DNA of 64,000 nt from Blasia pusilla (Eukaryota; Marchantiophyta; Marchantiopsida; Blasiales), in assembly GCA_050084515.1 (NCBI GenBank), contig CM114275.1, positions 21,886,001 through 21,950,000 on the forward strand, written 5' to 3'. Both the position numbers and the translations under genes were made by a program. The stretch's first letter is position 1, and each line of letters opens with the position of its first letter. Positions 11,901 through 24,800 of the stretch are shown in pieces. The notes beneath the pieces were generated by a model. The model ran no database searches and had not been told where the DNA came from. It was given only the letters and a program-made list of their open reading frames with translations.

Positions 11901-13236
11901 ACTGGTGAAGGAATAACTTGTTGGTGTAACTCTGAATATTTTTTAAGATTCCAGATAGGGATTGGGGTGGGAGCATCTAGTGTCCTGACTATTTAACTTA
12001 ATTATGAGCCCTAAACCCTAAAACTCTAAGCCCTTTACACATCTCCGTATCATCTGCAATGACTTGGTAGTAAAATCCTGCATCACTGTATGGCAGGCAC
12101 CCTGGAGATTCTGCTACAAAATCGTGATAAGTTACCTATATCAAGAGCCCGAACTGTAAGCAGTCCATCTCAGCGTCTGCTTGTTTGATTTCTATTAGAT
12201 TTCCTGAGTGTGCTGCGGTTATGAAGGTTCCTACAATGCCATGTTATGCATGTTTTGAGGAAGCTATCCTGTGATATGTGAGGAGTGATCTGGTCAGAAG
12301 CTTGAGTGAGTTAGCAATTGGTCATCAACTATAGTTGCTACTGAATGAGTTATGTTGTAGTTAATGGGTGAGTAACTGTTATCAGAATGTGCAATTAGAT
12401 AAATGTTCGGGATCTAGAATCAATCAAAGACCAGACAATTCTCATTGCCACCAAGTCTGTCTCCATTGATCTTTCCTGTTTAAAAAAAGTAGCCACAAGA
12501 TTCTTTTGCTGCTTTGTCTTGATTTGTCTTCCAGGGATCTCTTCGATGCTGTCTGTGAAGGTTGACCTTTTCTGATAATTTTGTGATGGTGCAGTGCTTG
12601 CTTCTTGAGAAAGGAGAAGCTCTTCTCAGCAAACAATTGGTCTGTTACTACTCACCACTCTTGCAAGTAACCACTGTCCCTCGTTTTCTTAGATCTCTCT
12701 ATGTTATAGTCATTGAACATTGCATTAGAGTTTATCTAGTTCCATGATCGTTCCCTACATTGTTGGACAGAACTTGTATGAGAAGATGTAGCGATCTTGA
12801 AGCTTTGTCATTCAGGATTGTATGAGAATTAACTCAATATTTTGCCATTCATGCAGTTACTACTGAAGTCAGACATTCCTGATTTTGCAATGCAGTGCTC
12901 CATTCAAAGTCTTATTTGTCACAAACCAAAGGTGGTCTTCTTGTCTGAGTCTTCTATCAGAACATAAAAAATCCTCGTAAACAACAAGCTGGTGTGGCAA
13001 GATGTGCCTGTGTGGTTAAATTGGTTTGAAGCTGTCATTCAGGATAAGTGCTTGTTAGAAAGGTTTTTATGGATGTGTCTAGGTGACAGTCCTTTTCATG
13101 CCTCATGTTGCCACAGGATGTGAAGGAGTACACAAAACTCGTCGAGGCGATTGTAGAAATTGTTGGTACTCCAACATCCGACAATCTCATGGAGCGTACT
13201 GTGGAGTACTGGAGAAGATTGGAATCTATGACGTGA
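8455..13236 (+). CDS. 5'-3' exonuclease (Pol I 5'-nuclease family), probably organellar; spliced
   Basis: A spliced gene for a flap/5'-nuclease like the N-terminal domain of bacterial DNA polymerase I. Acidic active-site motifs appear in order: LLLLDGKALVFRAYY (about 9,330), VIFDFQG (10,158), FRHLLYPGYKANR (10,560), PGVEADDVIGTL (10,784), ASPDKDFFQLL (11,040), ALVGDKADNIPG (11,465) and GVRGIGDKTARNL (11,760). Exons fixed by splice sites and continuous phase: 10549-10676, 10784-10852, 11032-11117, 11389-11498, 11760-11810, 12097-12155, 12595-12639, 12857-12931, 13117-13236 (TGA). Earlier likely exons: 8455-8610, about 9230-9376, about 9500-9596, 9905-9943, 10158-10183; a possible exon at about 10,365-10,495 is unresolved. 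The first exon is Arg/Ser-rich with few acidic residues, suiting a mitochondrial or plastid transit peptide. Plant relatives are organellar exonucleases acting in DNA maintenance or RNA-primer removal. The catalytic domain is confident; the start codon is less so. Confidence 0.88.
8904..8931. repeat. (AG)14 microsatellite
   Basis: Fourteen uninterrupted AG units lie inside the presumed first intron of the exonuclease gene. Confidence 0.95.
8970..9075. repeat. Dispersed repeat shared with the SINE-associated sequence near 14.4 kb
   Basis: The string around GATCCCTTCCATGTGTG, then CTCCGACGTGCACCTTCACG, parallels 14,400-14,460 (CCCCTTCCACATATGTG, then ATCCGACGTGACACCTTCAC). It is intronic in the exonuclease gene. 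It is probably a fragment of the same dispersed element. Confidence 0.45.
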
Positions 13237-14390
13237 GCGGGCTGTGGAGAAGTTGGAGAATATATTGTTTGGCGCCCTATTGAAAGAAGTATGTGAAGAA
13301 GCAAGTGTACTTTAGCGGTGGTGCTAGAAATTCTAGCAAATTTTAGACTGGATGGGACAATTTAGGGAGAGACATGAAGGTGCAGGCCCTTTTATGTGAG
13401 ACTAAAATTACATCCTCTCCTGTGACCATGTAAGAAGAAGTTGATGGAAAATTAATGGTTCAAAGACGATATCATTATATGCTTGGATTTTCTTGAAACA
13501 TGGGTTTAATGTGGCGAGTGGTAAGAAAGTTCAAGCGATGTGGTAGTTCAAGGAAAGGTGGAGTTTGGAAGGACTCTACTTGTGGAAACGATGTCCAAAG
13601 TCCAATGTTTATACTTTGGATAAGGAAATAAAAATGCAAGCTTTCATGAATCATAAGAGATGTGAAGTGTGTCTAATACTTAGCTTAAAACCTAACCGGT
13701 AGCCGAGAATCTGGAGAATATATTGAAATAAGTATTTGAAGATCTAAGTGTACTTTAGACACGGTGCCAGAAATTCTAGCAAATTCAAATGTGCAAACAA
13801 AAATGCGATCTTCATTGAACCGGAGAGATGTGGAGTGTTTCTAACAAGTAGCTTAGAACCACCAAAGCTAACCGGACCAAAAGTCCAAATCTTTTTCCGT
13901 TCGAGTTTTGCTTCTGCCGAGAGCCGAATCCGGATCTATTGCTTGGAAGGCAACTATCCAAACCGTTGGACTACAAATGCTTTGCATCTACTATTCGACT
14001 GCTCAAATTTTACTCTAGAATTTACCCATTAAAGACAACCAGAAAGGCTTTTCTTTTCTGAACTTTGTGTTTTCGAATGTCTACAATTTTATCCTGAACG
14101 GATTACTGAGTATGATTGTCAATTTTTTCCCTTAGTGTAGCGTAAGAGACGGGATATTTACATGTAAGTAGACTCGGTCAATTTTGAGATAAAAAAATAC
14201 TTTTGAGATGAAGGAAGTTTGCTTAAGGGCCATTTAACTTTTACCTTATCTATTAAAAAATTCAGACGTGATTTTTCTCCTTACTAATTACATGCAACTC
14301 TAAGTTAATTATTTAAAATGGATAGTTATGAAAACAAAAACTATGAGAGAGAGAGAGAGTAGAGTATATTTTTAGTCCACGGGAAGCCGA
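13237..14390. other. 3' flank of exonuclease gene and unassigned intergenic DNA
   Basis: The 3' untranslated region of the exonuclease gene must lie at the start of this stretch. No further coding exon, RNA gene or clear repeat pair was recognised. From about 14,200 the sequence is AT-rich, with a short (AG) tract near 14,345. Confidence 0.4.
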
Positions 14391-14393
14391 TCT

Positions 14394-14715
14394 GGCTTAT
14401 GGGACCCCTTCCACATATGTGAAATTGACATCGCATCCGACGTGACACCTTCACATCAAGATTTGGGGTTTTCACTCAACTTTTTGAGTGAACTTTTTTC
14501 TTTTGTGAAGGCCTGGAATTTTATCCAGATTTTTAACCTAGGAGCATAATCAAGGCACACAAGGCGTTCCCCTGGGAGCATAGTCAAGGCACACACATGA
14601 AAGGCAGGGTTGAGACCGCCCCCCACTGTCCAAGGGGAGAGTTGAACCCAAGACCTCATCAAGAGGACCTTATGTTTGTTCAGCTAACCTCTCGGTCATC
14701 TACCGCTTGATGTGC
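14394..14715 (-). mobile_element. tRNA-derived SINE
   Basis: Read on the minus strand, the right end (about 14,715 to 14,640) has the two internal promoter boxes of RNA polymerase III: an A-box-like TTAGCTGAAC and a B box GGTTCAACTC that fits GGTTCRANYC. The A to B spacing suits a tRNA gene, but stem pairing is poor. A non-tRNA body follows, with two repeats of the type GCCTTGA.TATGCTCC.AGG, then an A-rich stretch. This is the layout of a tRNA-headed SINE. Its far end shares sequence with 8,970-9,075. Target-site duplications were not found by eye. Confidence 0.55.
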
Positions 14716-14989
14716 CTTTTATCAAACGAGAGAAAGGAAGAGTCGACAATTCTCAAGGGAATCATGAGCACGTTTTTGAGGAAAGTATTAAAAGACTCAT
14801 GCAATTGCCAAAAAATTCCATCGCAAAAGGGATAAAGCTATTGATTCTATGCCTCATGTCACGTCTATCAACATCTCTAGATAACATACATAGCTATCAC
14901 TTTCACACACAAACCCTAGACTAACTCAATTGTCCACCGAATATAACCACCAAAGGCAATTCGTCACCAAAACATCAATAAAATAGATC

Positions 14990-15200
14990 GAAAATCTCAC
15001 ATGACACATACACACACACAAGGTCTCTCTCTAGGTGAGAGGTTGGGATTACTTACAAGGCAAGGAGCACCATAACTTTGTTGCTTTACGCTCAAGGAGA
15101 CAATGAGCTCTCCAATGAGCTTACACACAAAACTTAGTTCTTCCATTTCATTTTCTACCAAAATTTTGGTAGCGCTCTTGCACACCTTAGTAGTTCAAAA
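14990..15200. repeat. Diverged copy of dispersed repeat family R1
   Basis: Contains GGTGAGAGGTTGGGATTACTTACAAGGCAAGGAGCACCATAA-type sequence, a diverged version of the block GAGAGGCTTGGGTTACAC..AAGGCAAG found at 15.9, 27.6, 28.5 and 39.0 kb. Confidence 0.5.
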
Positions 15201-15407
15201 AACTTTCCTCCATCCAAACTCATATACCAACAATTTGGTGCTTATGAGAGCACCCTCACAAGGTCTTGAGTGGGGAACATCATCCCTAATCTGCATACCA
15301 ACAAAGACACCAACAACTCATTCTCCACAATCCTTGCATTATGGAGCTCACTTATTCTCTTCTTATAAAATAGATGAAAAATCTCACAAAGAGTTCTATG
15401 GCTCCAT

Positions 15408-15409
<2 letters not shown>

Positions 15410-15479
<70 letters not shown>
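15410..15479. repeat. (CT)35 microsatellite flanked by a direct repeat
   Basis: Seventy bases of uninterrupted CT. The string GGCTCCATGGC occurs directly on both sides. Open frames of Ser-Leu or Glu-Arg through it are artefacts of the repeat. Confidence 0.97.
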
Positions 15480-15482
<3 letters not shown>

Positions 15483-15589
15483 GCTCCATGGCCTCATCAA
15501 GAGGTTCTAAGAAGGAGAGAATGAGCGTATGGCCTCTCCCCAAGTCCTCCCCTTGGTGACCTTCGCATGTAGGTCATCACTTGACCCTA

Positions 15590-16330
<741 letters not shown>

Positions 16331-19300
16331 AATCATGACATAGAGGATCAAGAGCCATTTTGCACAAATAAGAAGTCAAACTCATATAATTGGGGAACTT
16401 ATCTTAAATAGTGAGTTTATGATATAACCTCTAAATGGGTCTACATAGAGGGAAAACCTCTTATAGCAAGTCATCCTACTTTCCAACGAGTTATCTATGA
16501 CCTACTAGTGTCGTGCGCCTACTCTCCTTGAACGTTAATCTTGTTTGTTGCGGAAGCGTACGTTCAGTAGATCACGCTCTCAACGTTGATCTGCATCCAA
16601 ACACGCACTTTGGTTAGTCGGGTCTTGGATCAATCAGCGGGATTACTTTCCGAGTTCTTGTCTCGGACTCTCATCAAGCTCAACCTTCCTAGTTTCGCGG
16701 TTTACAACACGGGAAAATCTCGAAAGACTTGGGACAGAATTTCTGGTCGGTTTAGGAACCTGAAACGGCGTTTCGCGCCTAGCGGTGTCGTGTCGAGAGC
16801 CTTTCTTCGAGTAAGGTCAGACCTTCTAGCTGCGGCAGACGCGGTCGATGCAAGATGAATTTTGTGAGAAGATCTCCTTTTTCAATATAAAATTATTATG
16901 TATACTCTCCATTCTCTCACGACAAGTATCACAAATGGAAGTGCCGAGGCGATCATTTCTTCGTAGCATCGGACCCCAAAATTCCTAACTATAAAATCCC
17001 TATAAACTATTTTACGCTTGTATACGAGGAAGATAGCACAACTAGTATTAAACCCTACTTGAGCAGGCCTATTGACGTCCATGGATTGCTATATAAGGAC
17101 ATACAAAGTACAATCACATGTCCTTTCATATGTGACGATAGGAAGGATCACCGGAGTTGGAGATTGAATGACCTAGTTCATGAATGACTCCCCAAAGTGA
17201 TAAACTAAATAGCGAGTGAACCAGTGCCTATCCACAAAGAGTATCTTGATATGGTATGGATTAAGGAAAGGAAAGTCGGGCACAACTCGTGCTCCACCCC
17301 TATCCATGCTTGACATACATTCTCTACTCTTTTCAAGAATGGGTTTTGGCGGAGTTATTCTCCCAAGAGGGATAATCCACTCTCATTGGGGAAGTAACAA
17401 GCCAAAACATTCACTATTTTAGTATGACTAAACTCCTCTAAGATGACAAATCTCTCATCTCCACACACACACCACACTCTAGAAACCTCTTTATATGCTC
17501 ACAAGAGACCCACAAGAGTACGAAATAGAGCTAATCTTATCTTGTGGCTCATGGCTTCCTCTCAAGGCTTAGCCAATCACATTTTGACATAAGTAGATCT
17601 CTTCCAAAATATCCTCTTTTCCCCACTTGATATTTTCCAAATTACCCCAACTAACCTAGCCACCAACCAAGGCTACTTTTGCTTTTCATTAAAATACCAA
17701 CATCACTACTTTACTTTTATAAAGTCATCTTTTATTTATTATCTCTTTTCTAAACTTGGGCCGCATAAAAGAGGCACCATAAAGAGGTTTAAACATGGGG
17801 ATTTATTTTTTCTAAGCTAATTTACTTAATACTTGTAAAACTCTATCTAACACTTAACGAGGAAGGAGTTTACATACTGGCTGATTTTACTATATGACAG
17901 CGGTTCCAACTGTCCGATGGACATCCAATGAGTTCCTCACCAAGACTCGCACGAAGTGAATCTCGGGTTGGAATCCAAGTGTGGCGTATAAAGTCCACTC
18001 TCTTGGATCACGTTTGGATTTCGAGTTCCAACGCCAAACTCCCGTTCCATTCCGTGCCTCTGAAACGCCGTTTGGCGCCCAAAGTGGGGATTTGTGTTCC
18101 GAGATATCTCGGAGAGACTCCTCCCTTACTAGTACTTCTAGGGATCTCCGGGGGGCCCCTACATTTAGGGAAAGACACCCGGGCCTCTCCAATTGGCCCT
18201 CAACCCGATTGCTCTCTCAATCATTTTCGGCCAATATCTCAGCCTGTACTTATGCGTTTGCTGAGATCTTTAGTGTATTAGAAGCGTCTCAAGATCAGCT
18301 TTCCAACGCGCCCTTACTTGTCTCGAAATCATCTTGGAGCTCAACGTTATGGTCCTAAACACAGTCAGATTCTCCCAAACGCTAGTCATGTTCCAAACTG
18401 GTTCTCACCTCTTTGGCAACCAACTTCCCAAGACTCAACTCATCTCAAGTCTTGGCTCGCGTTTGGTCTAGGTTTCCTGGTCGCGACCACTAACGCATGA
18501 AACGCACAACTCTGTTCCGCGTTTCGTCTCTTAAACTTTTCCAAGAGACTTTTCCAAACGCCTCTCCAAAGCGCAAACCTCGCAGCGTGAGTTCACTTGA
18601 GTTCTGATGTTTTGCTTGGCGCCTATTTGGTGTTGTTTGGTTATGAGGGTCGCGAAAACTAGACTCAACCTCACATCTCAACTGAAGTGTCGTACGACAA
18701 CTCGTCGTTTCACTATAAAAGACATGACGTTCAAAACATAACTTAACTCCTTGATTCTTGTTGTTGCATTGGTCGTAGAACCTTGTGTGTGTATTGTTGG
18801 ACTTATAAAGTCAAAACATGTAGGATTGGGAACCATCATATAAGGACCAGAGATTACACGAAAGCCATCTTAGAACATAACTAGGTCAACTTATTGACGA
18901 AAGGTTGCTTATCTAGTAGAAGGTAGGACATGTAGTTGCTCTAGCCTATAAGTATACCCTAAAGTATAAGCCATTGATGCTATGTTTGTTTCCTGTTATT
19001 CCACATCAGAGAATGTAGATATCATTTGCATCAATAGGCTTCCCCCACATACAAAATTAGGCATATCTAGAAGAATATCACAATATTTTGTAGTGGAGCC
19101 AGTGTATGTTGTGTGCCTTGATAGGGAAGATATGTATGTAGCTAGGTGTGGAGAGGCCATGATTGACCTTCTAGCCTCCTTAGTGACTTGTGTGCATAGG
19201 TCACTCTTTAGGGGCTTTATTGAAATCTTCTTTGAGATTTCTGGAAGGTTCTTAATTTGTTAGGAAGCCACTTTGCAAGTTGAGGTGTCTTGTATGCCCA

Positions 19301-20500
19301 TGTTACCTTCTTAGATCCTTAGGGGCCTTGAGAGGGGTATATCCCAATGGATAATTGACCTTAACATTCCATAGCTGAGCCCTCAAAGCATAGGGTAGAT
19401 GTCGTGACCCTTATAGCCAAACGTGCGATGATGCGGAACATTAGAACTCTAGTGGACTCACACTAGGATGGAAGCGCGTCGTGGGCTCTCGAATGTGACA
19501 TGAGTTGTAAGGGAGACGCGAGGCTTGCTGGGAATCTCAAGTGATGAGGATCATGATATGGTAGAACAAGACCAAACGCCAAGTAGGACTTGAGAGGAGC
19601 TCAAGTCCCACAAGAGTTGTGCGCCAAGGGAATTAGAACTTGAATAAGTGTTTGGGGGTTCTTGACGTTTGAGGTCATAACGGCTAGACCAAAAAAGCGT
19701 TTGGAATACATCAAGTAGCATTGGAAAGCTAAGGAAAATAAATTCCAACGCACCAGAGATCTAGAAAAATGTATAGGCAAATATTGAGAAAACCACCCCC
19801 TAAACTATCGGAATGGTAGTTGGGTTGAGGGCCACAAGGAGTGGCCCAAGATGACTTTCCCAAAGGTAGGCAAGGGATGGACTCGAGAACTTTATATAAG
19901 GGGAAGGGCCTCCAAGGGAGTTTGAGACTCGAATTCTACCTTGGTGAAGCGGAGGGGTGAACCAATGACACAATATGGATTAAGAGGTTGGCTTTGGGGT
20001 GCGGACAACAAGCTAAGTTCAAGGGATATCAATCTTGAAACTTGACGTGTGACTCAGATATTGGACCCAACTAAAGACTCGTTTGAGATCCATTGGGCAA
20101 TTGGGACCTCGAGACGCACTAATGCCATTTTAGATTTCTCAATTATCAAGGAAGTCTATCCTAACTTTTGAAGGACTTACTTATGTTGAGGAGTGCGGGG
20201 TTAGGATCGTATGTGATCCGCTTACGCTTGGTTGACAAAGACCAAAATAAGGAAATGACCAAATATAATGTTCCCAACACAATGGAATTATTGTCAACCT
20301 CATAGGACATCCAATGACAAAATTATACCCAAACAACCAACTCACTCACATGGTAGAATTCTACTTATGTGACAAGATAATAAGAGCATCACGCATGGAA
20401 TAGTGTCACTTTGATCAGAGGTGGAAGTCGTTGTCAGGAAGAAGATATCCTCTCATAGCGTGCCAAAGGCACACGAAGAGGAACACGGCCACTTGCGCCT
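16331..20500. other. Repeat-like intergenic DNA without recognisable genes
   Basis: I see no supported gene in this four-kilobase stretch. Sub-regions resemble retroelement LTR or leader sequence (for example 17,880-18,700, GC-balanced with many short stop-free runs but no domain motifs), and 17,600-17,870 and 18,780-19,300 are AT-rich. No paired terminal repeats were found by eye. Confidence 0.4.
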
Positions 20501-20544
20501 TCTCGAGTAGCACTTCCATCGTTACGATGATAGCTCTATTGGTC

Positions 20545-20670
20545 CTCGCGAACGAGTAGTGGGGATCATTTTGTGGAGTGGAACAATTCTACGTAGTCGT
20601 GACGGGGCCTCATAGAGGATGGAGAAATCTACGGTCGTCTGGCAGCAGGGCAGTACTGGACTGCGGGATT
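20545..20670. repeat. Diverged repeat, second copy at 58,815-58,912
   Basis: Both places share GAGTAGTGGGGA..TTTTGT, a GT(A/C)(G/C)TCGTGA-GGGGCC-type block and a GG.AG.AGGGCAG ending, in the same order with insertions. Probably two old copies of a small non-autonomous element; one lies upstream of the NPF gene and one between the two lipid-transfer protein genes. Confidence 0.4.
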
Positions 20671-21823
20671 GGAAAGTTAAAGGAACTAAAATCATGATAA
20701 TCCTAAAAAATTCACCCATTTAACCCAAACCCCACCAAGATACAAGTTGGTTTTTCGATCGCATGGTTCAGGTGGCAACATTGGTGGTTGCGGATGATGG
20801 ATAGTGTGCTTCATCCCCCACCATCTCGTAATGGTTGATGTTATCTCTGTCTCTGTGAACTCCACTTGGCAAATGCTAGGGGGGTCTCGAATCCGAATTC
20901 CAACTCAACGACAAATGCGTGTTTGGTGGAAACCTGTGGGTGATCTCCCACTGTCTGGTACCTGCACTTCGCGTCTCCTCCTGAGAAGATAATATGTGTG
21001 ACCGCACTTAGCTTGCTGAAGCCGGTAGCTTGGAGCGTCGATCTTTCATGGGCGGGCGATTTCGGATGAGTGCGCCAGGCAATGTCGTAGGCGTTCTATG
21101 TGATACTTTGACCAGGATCCGGATCCCTGAACACACGAAAAAAAGTCAAGATAGTACATGTGATTGAGGAACCGGAACGTGGGCGTTTACGGTGGGTAGG
21201 ATGTGATAAATCAATAGCAGAAAGTTTCGTTGATGATGCGTGAGATGGTTGATTTCTCTCGTTCGAGCTGTAGCGGCTTGACATTTTGAGAAAGTTTGAG
21301 AAAATTTCGCGCAGGGATTCGTCGTCTGATTAGATCTCCCTGAACTGAACTTCAGTAGGTACTCCCTTCGAATACCATCATGTACTCGCCAGCTCCTTCT
21401 GCCCATACGAATTTCTGAAGGAATCATGGCATTTTCCGGGAATTATATGCAAACAGATGCGATGTTCGAAAAAATTAAAGGTCAAAGAAGAGTGTCTGTA
21501 CCAGCTGCTCGTTGACTCGTCCGCTTGATCTGAATATTCGAGTCCTCGTCCATCGCTTCAGTTACCCATCAAGGTGCGGCTGAATCTTTTGAAGAATGTT
21601 TTGGTTTTTTTTTTCTGAGCATAGATTTTCTGCTTCAAAAGTGTCCAACTTTCCATCAGTTACATGTGCCGAATTGGTTTCAAAGGACTGTACTTTAAGA
21701 CGATTTATTCGAAATTTTCTGCTCAAATGTCGTTCATTAATCTGAAAGGCTAACTTCCATATTTATTCGCAGAGGCGATCTCGGGAGCAAAACATAGGGC
21801 TCGAGGACGGGACGGATGATTCC

Positions 21824-24800
21824 ATGGTTCAAGCAGCCGACGCAAGCGCGAACACGGGAACTTGGAAAGCAGCTGCATTTGTCTTTCGTAAGTGTGTCGT
21901 TCCCTATGGATTGAAACCGCCATACGAAGTTGACTTCCGGAATTCTTGATCACTTAAACCCAGGAATGGCTTCCTTGCAATTATACTTCCGTTGTCAAAT
22001 CGAAGCGGGACTTTCTATTGATGCATTTCACCTCCAGGGCTAGGACCAGTGCAACTGTGCAAAGCGATAGCACCTATAGCAAAATGCACAGTTTATGGTA
22101 TCTTCACTGATGGTTGTGCGAAACGTAATGAAATTTGTCAAGGCCTGCAATTCTGAATCATGGACACTAGCCTGAGACTTGACCGATGTCCACCGGGTGA
22201 TTGACAGCTTTAACTGGAGCCGAATTTCAAGGAGCAATGTGCATCACCATCAACTTGGTTCCTTATCTGACACAGTACATGCACCAGACGGCATCAAAAT
22301 CTACAACCATAACCAACAACTTCACAGGGACATGCTATCTATTCACTGTATTGGGCGGATTCGTCGCTGATAGCTACTTTGGTACATACTGGACCATCGC
22401 AGGAGGCACAGTTGTTACTGCATTGGTAATGATCCATTGATCCATCCAGCCATTATTCCCTCATTCTTGCTGCAAGTACCAATCAGGAATCGTTAAAAAA
22501 ATTCCCTCATGGACCAGACGAGCACATGACACAGTACTAACAGCAGGTAGGTTGAGCTTGCAGACTTCGATATATTCGCAAAAGTGAATCGCAGGTATCA
22601 TTGCACACTGCAATTTGTAATTTCTCAGAAAGATGTTGCTCAGAGCCCTTAACCTCAGCAGGTTGAACTTAGGCGAACCAACCCGAGATCGAATACGAAG
22701 AAATGCTGAATCCAGTAGATAGCATCCGTGTTCTCAACGAGTAGTACACATAGTGCACTAGTTGTCCCAGGAATCACGGGTGTTGAGCACCTCAGATTGG
22801 ATTCTTGATAAACTACATATGCTGAGTTGGATTTGACAAATTCAGGAAGCTGCACCAGATTATATAGGCGTTTCGGAGATAAGTCCGTTCATGTGTTTGA
22901 CAAGGCTCATAATTTTGACAATGATTAAGTCCAAAAAATTCTTGATTCGGTTTGCAGGGCTTGGGGTTGTTAACGCTCAGCGCGTCGTACTCAGGGTTGC
23001 AGCCCGCGGCATGTGAGGCATCGAAGACGATATCATGCACGCCTGCAACAGCTCACTATATGGTGCCGCTGTACGTGGCGCTCTACACCATCGCAGTAGG
23101 TATAGGTGCCGTGAGGCCAAACACGGCAGCGGTAGGAGCTGATCAATTCGACGACTCTTCCCCGATCGAGCAGAAGCAAGGTGTTAGATTCTTCGTCTGG
23201 TTCTACTTCTTCAGCAACCTTGGATTGCTCGTGGCGTTTAGCCTCGGTGTGTATATCCAGGACGACGTCAGTCGAGGCTGGGGCTATGGGTTTTCGTTGA
23301 TGCTCTACGTTGTTGCGGTAGTCATCTTTGTTCTTGGGACTCCCCACTTCCGCCAAAAAGCTCCTGGTGGCAGCTTTTTAACGAGGTTAGCGCAGGTCTT
23401 CGTCGCTGCCTTGCGCAAGGTGAGGGCGACACTTCCGCAGGACTCTGCCGAGTTGTACAATGCTCCACTTCCCGGAAGCACCAATCTCCACCATTCCAAA
23501 AACTTGCGGTCAGTATAATTGCTTAGAACAGCATGAAAGGGACGTTTCTTTGCTTCTTCTTTGACAAAAGTCTAATGACATCTTTGAACTCGCAACGGCG
23601 TATCGGATTCAGAGACGCTTGCATATTCTATAATGAACTTGCACTATAGCTTTGGTAGCAGACGTACGAGCCTGCATACCGGGCAACTGAAATTGAATTT
23701 AAATTCGTAGTTCAGTGTAGGTATATAGGACGAGTCTTGTGAACTCTAGCAGTTCTGAACCTAATACTACGAAGACTCGGTCTCATTTTAGCGACGTTGA
23801 CAGCCATGCTCGTAACCACTTTTCTTCCCAATAACAAACACACAATCATTTGAAATGCAATCAGGTTCCTGGACAAAGCATCGGTGATTCAGGTGGACGA
23901 CAGGGACGCGCTTCACTCTTGCCAGCCCGTGAGCGGCTGGAGGCTGTGCAGCGTGACGCAGGTGGAAGAATCAAAGCGTATCCTTCAAATGCTTCCAATC
24001 TGGGCCACCACTGCAATGGTTTCCATCGTCTTCTCGCAGCTCGCGACATTTACGGTGTTGGCGGGTAGCACGCTGGATCGGAAGCTCGGACCGCACTTCG
24101 TCGTACCGGCGCCATCGCTTAACGTAATCGTGATCATTTTCTCTCTCATCATGTCTCCGCTCTACGATCAATTTTTTGTACCCATCGTGCGCAAATTCAC
24201 CAAGCATCCCTACGGATTTACGACGCTACAGCGCCTCGCTGCCGCGATCTGCTTCGCCATTATGACCATGAGCATCGCGGCGCTGGTGGAGGGGAGACGA
24301 TTGAAGGACGTACGTAGGTTGGAATTACAGGTACACTTACATCTTTCTTTTTGTCTTTCTCTTCTCTAGGTTTCATGTCCACATTCCCCAATACGTTAGA
24401 CATGGTTAATTGTTCGAGTCAGATCTTCGCGTGAATCCCCGCCTAGGAACTAAAGAGAGTCAAACAGATCACAAATCCATAATGGATCACATCGGATGCA
24501 CAAGAATCATGCCTCCTCTTACTGATCTTGAAGTTCAACTTGGTTAAGTCCACATGAATTTAAGTTTGAAGAGGTGTGCGTTCAGACGGTTGAATCTCCC
24601 GTTACGATGCCATTCACCTCCACCTGAATCTGCGCTGGTGCTACGATCCTCAATAATCGTCGGAACTGCAGGAGCTGCCATTGAGAACGTTCGTGCTGCC
24701 GATGAAGATGTGGTGGTTGGTGCCGCAGTTCTTCATGTCATCGCAGATGGAGCTGTTTCTATTCATCTCGCAATACCAGTTCTTCTACCACGAGGCGTCC

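Noticed and set aside
16586-16858. Ninety-codon plus-strand frame (LVSRVLDQSAGLL)
   Set aside because: Unrecognised, embedded in repeat-like DNA, and lacking flanking splice or domain evidence.
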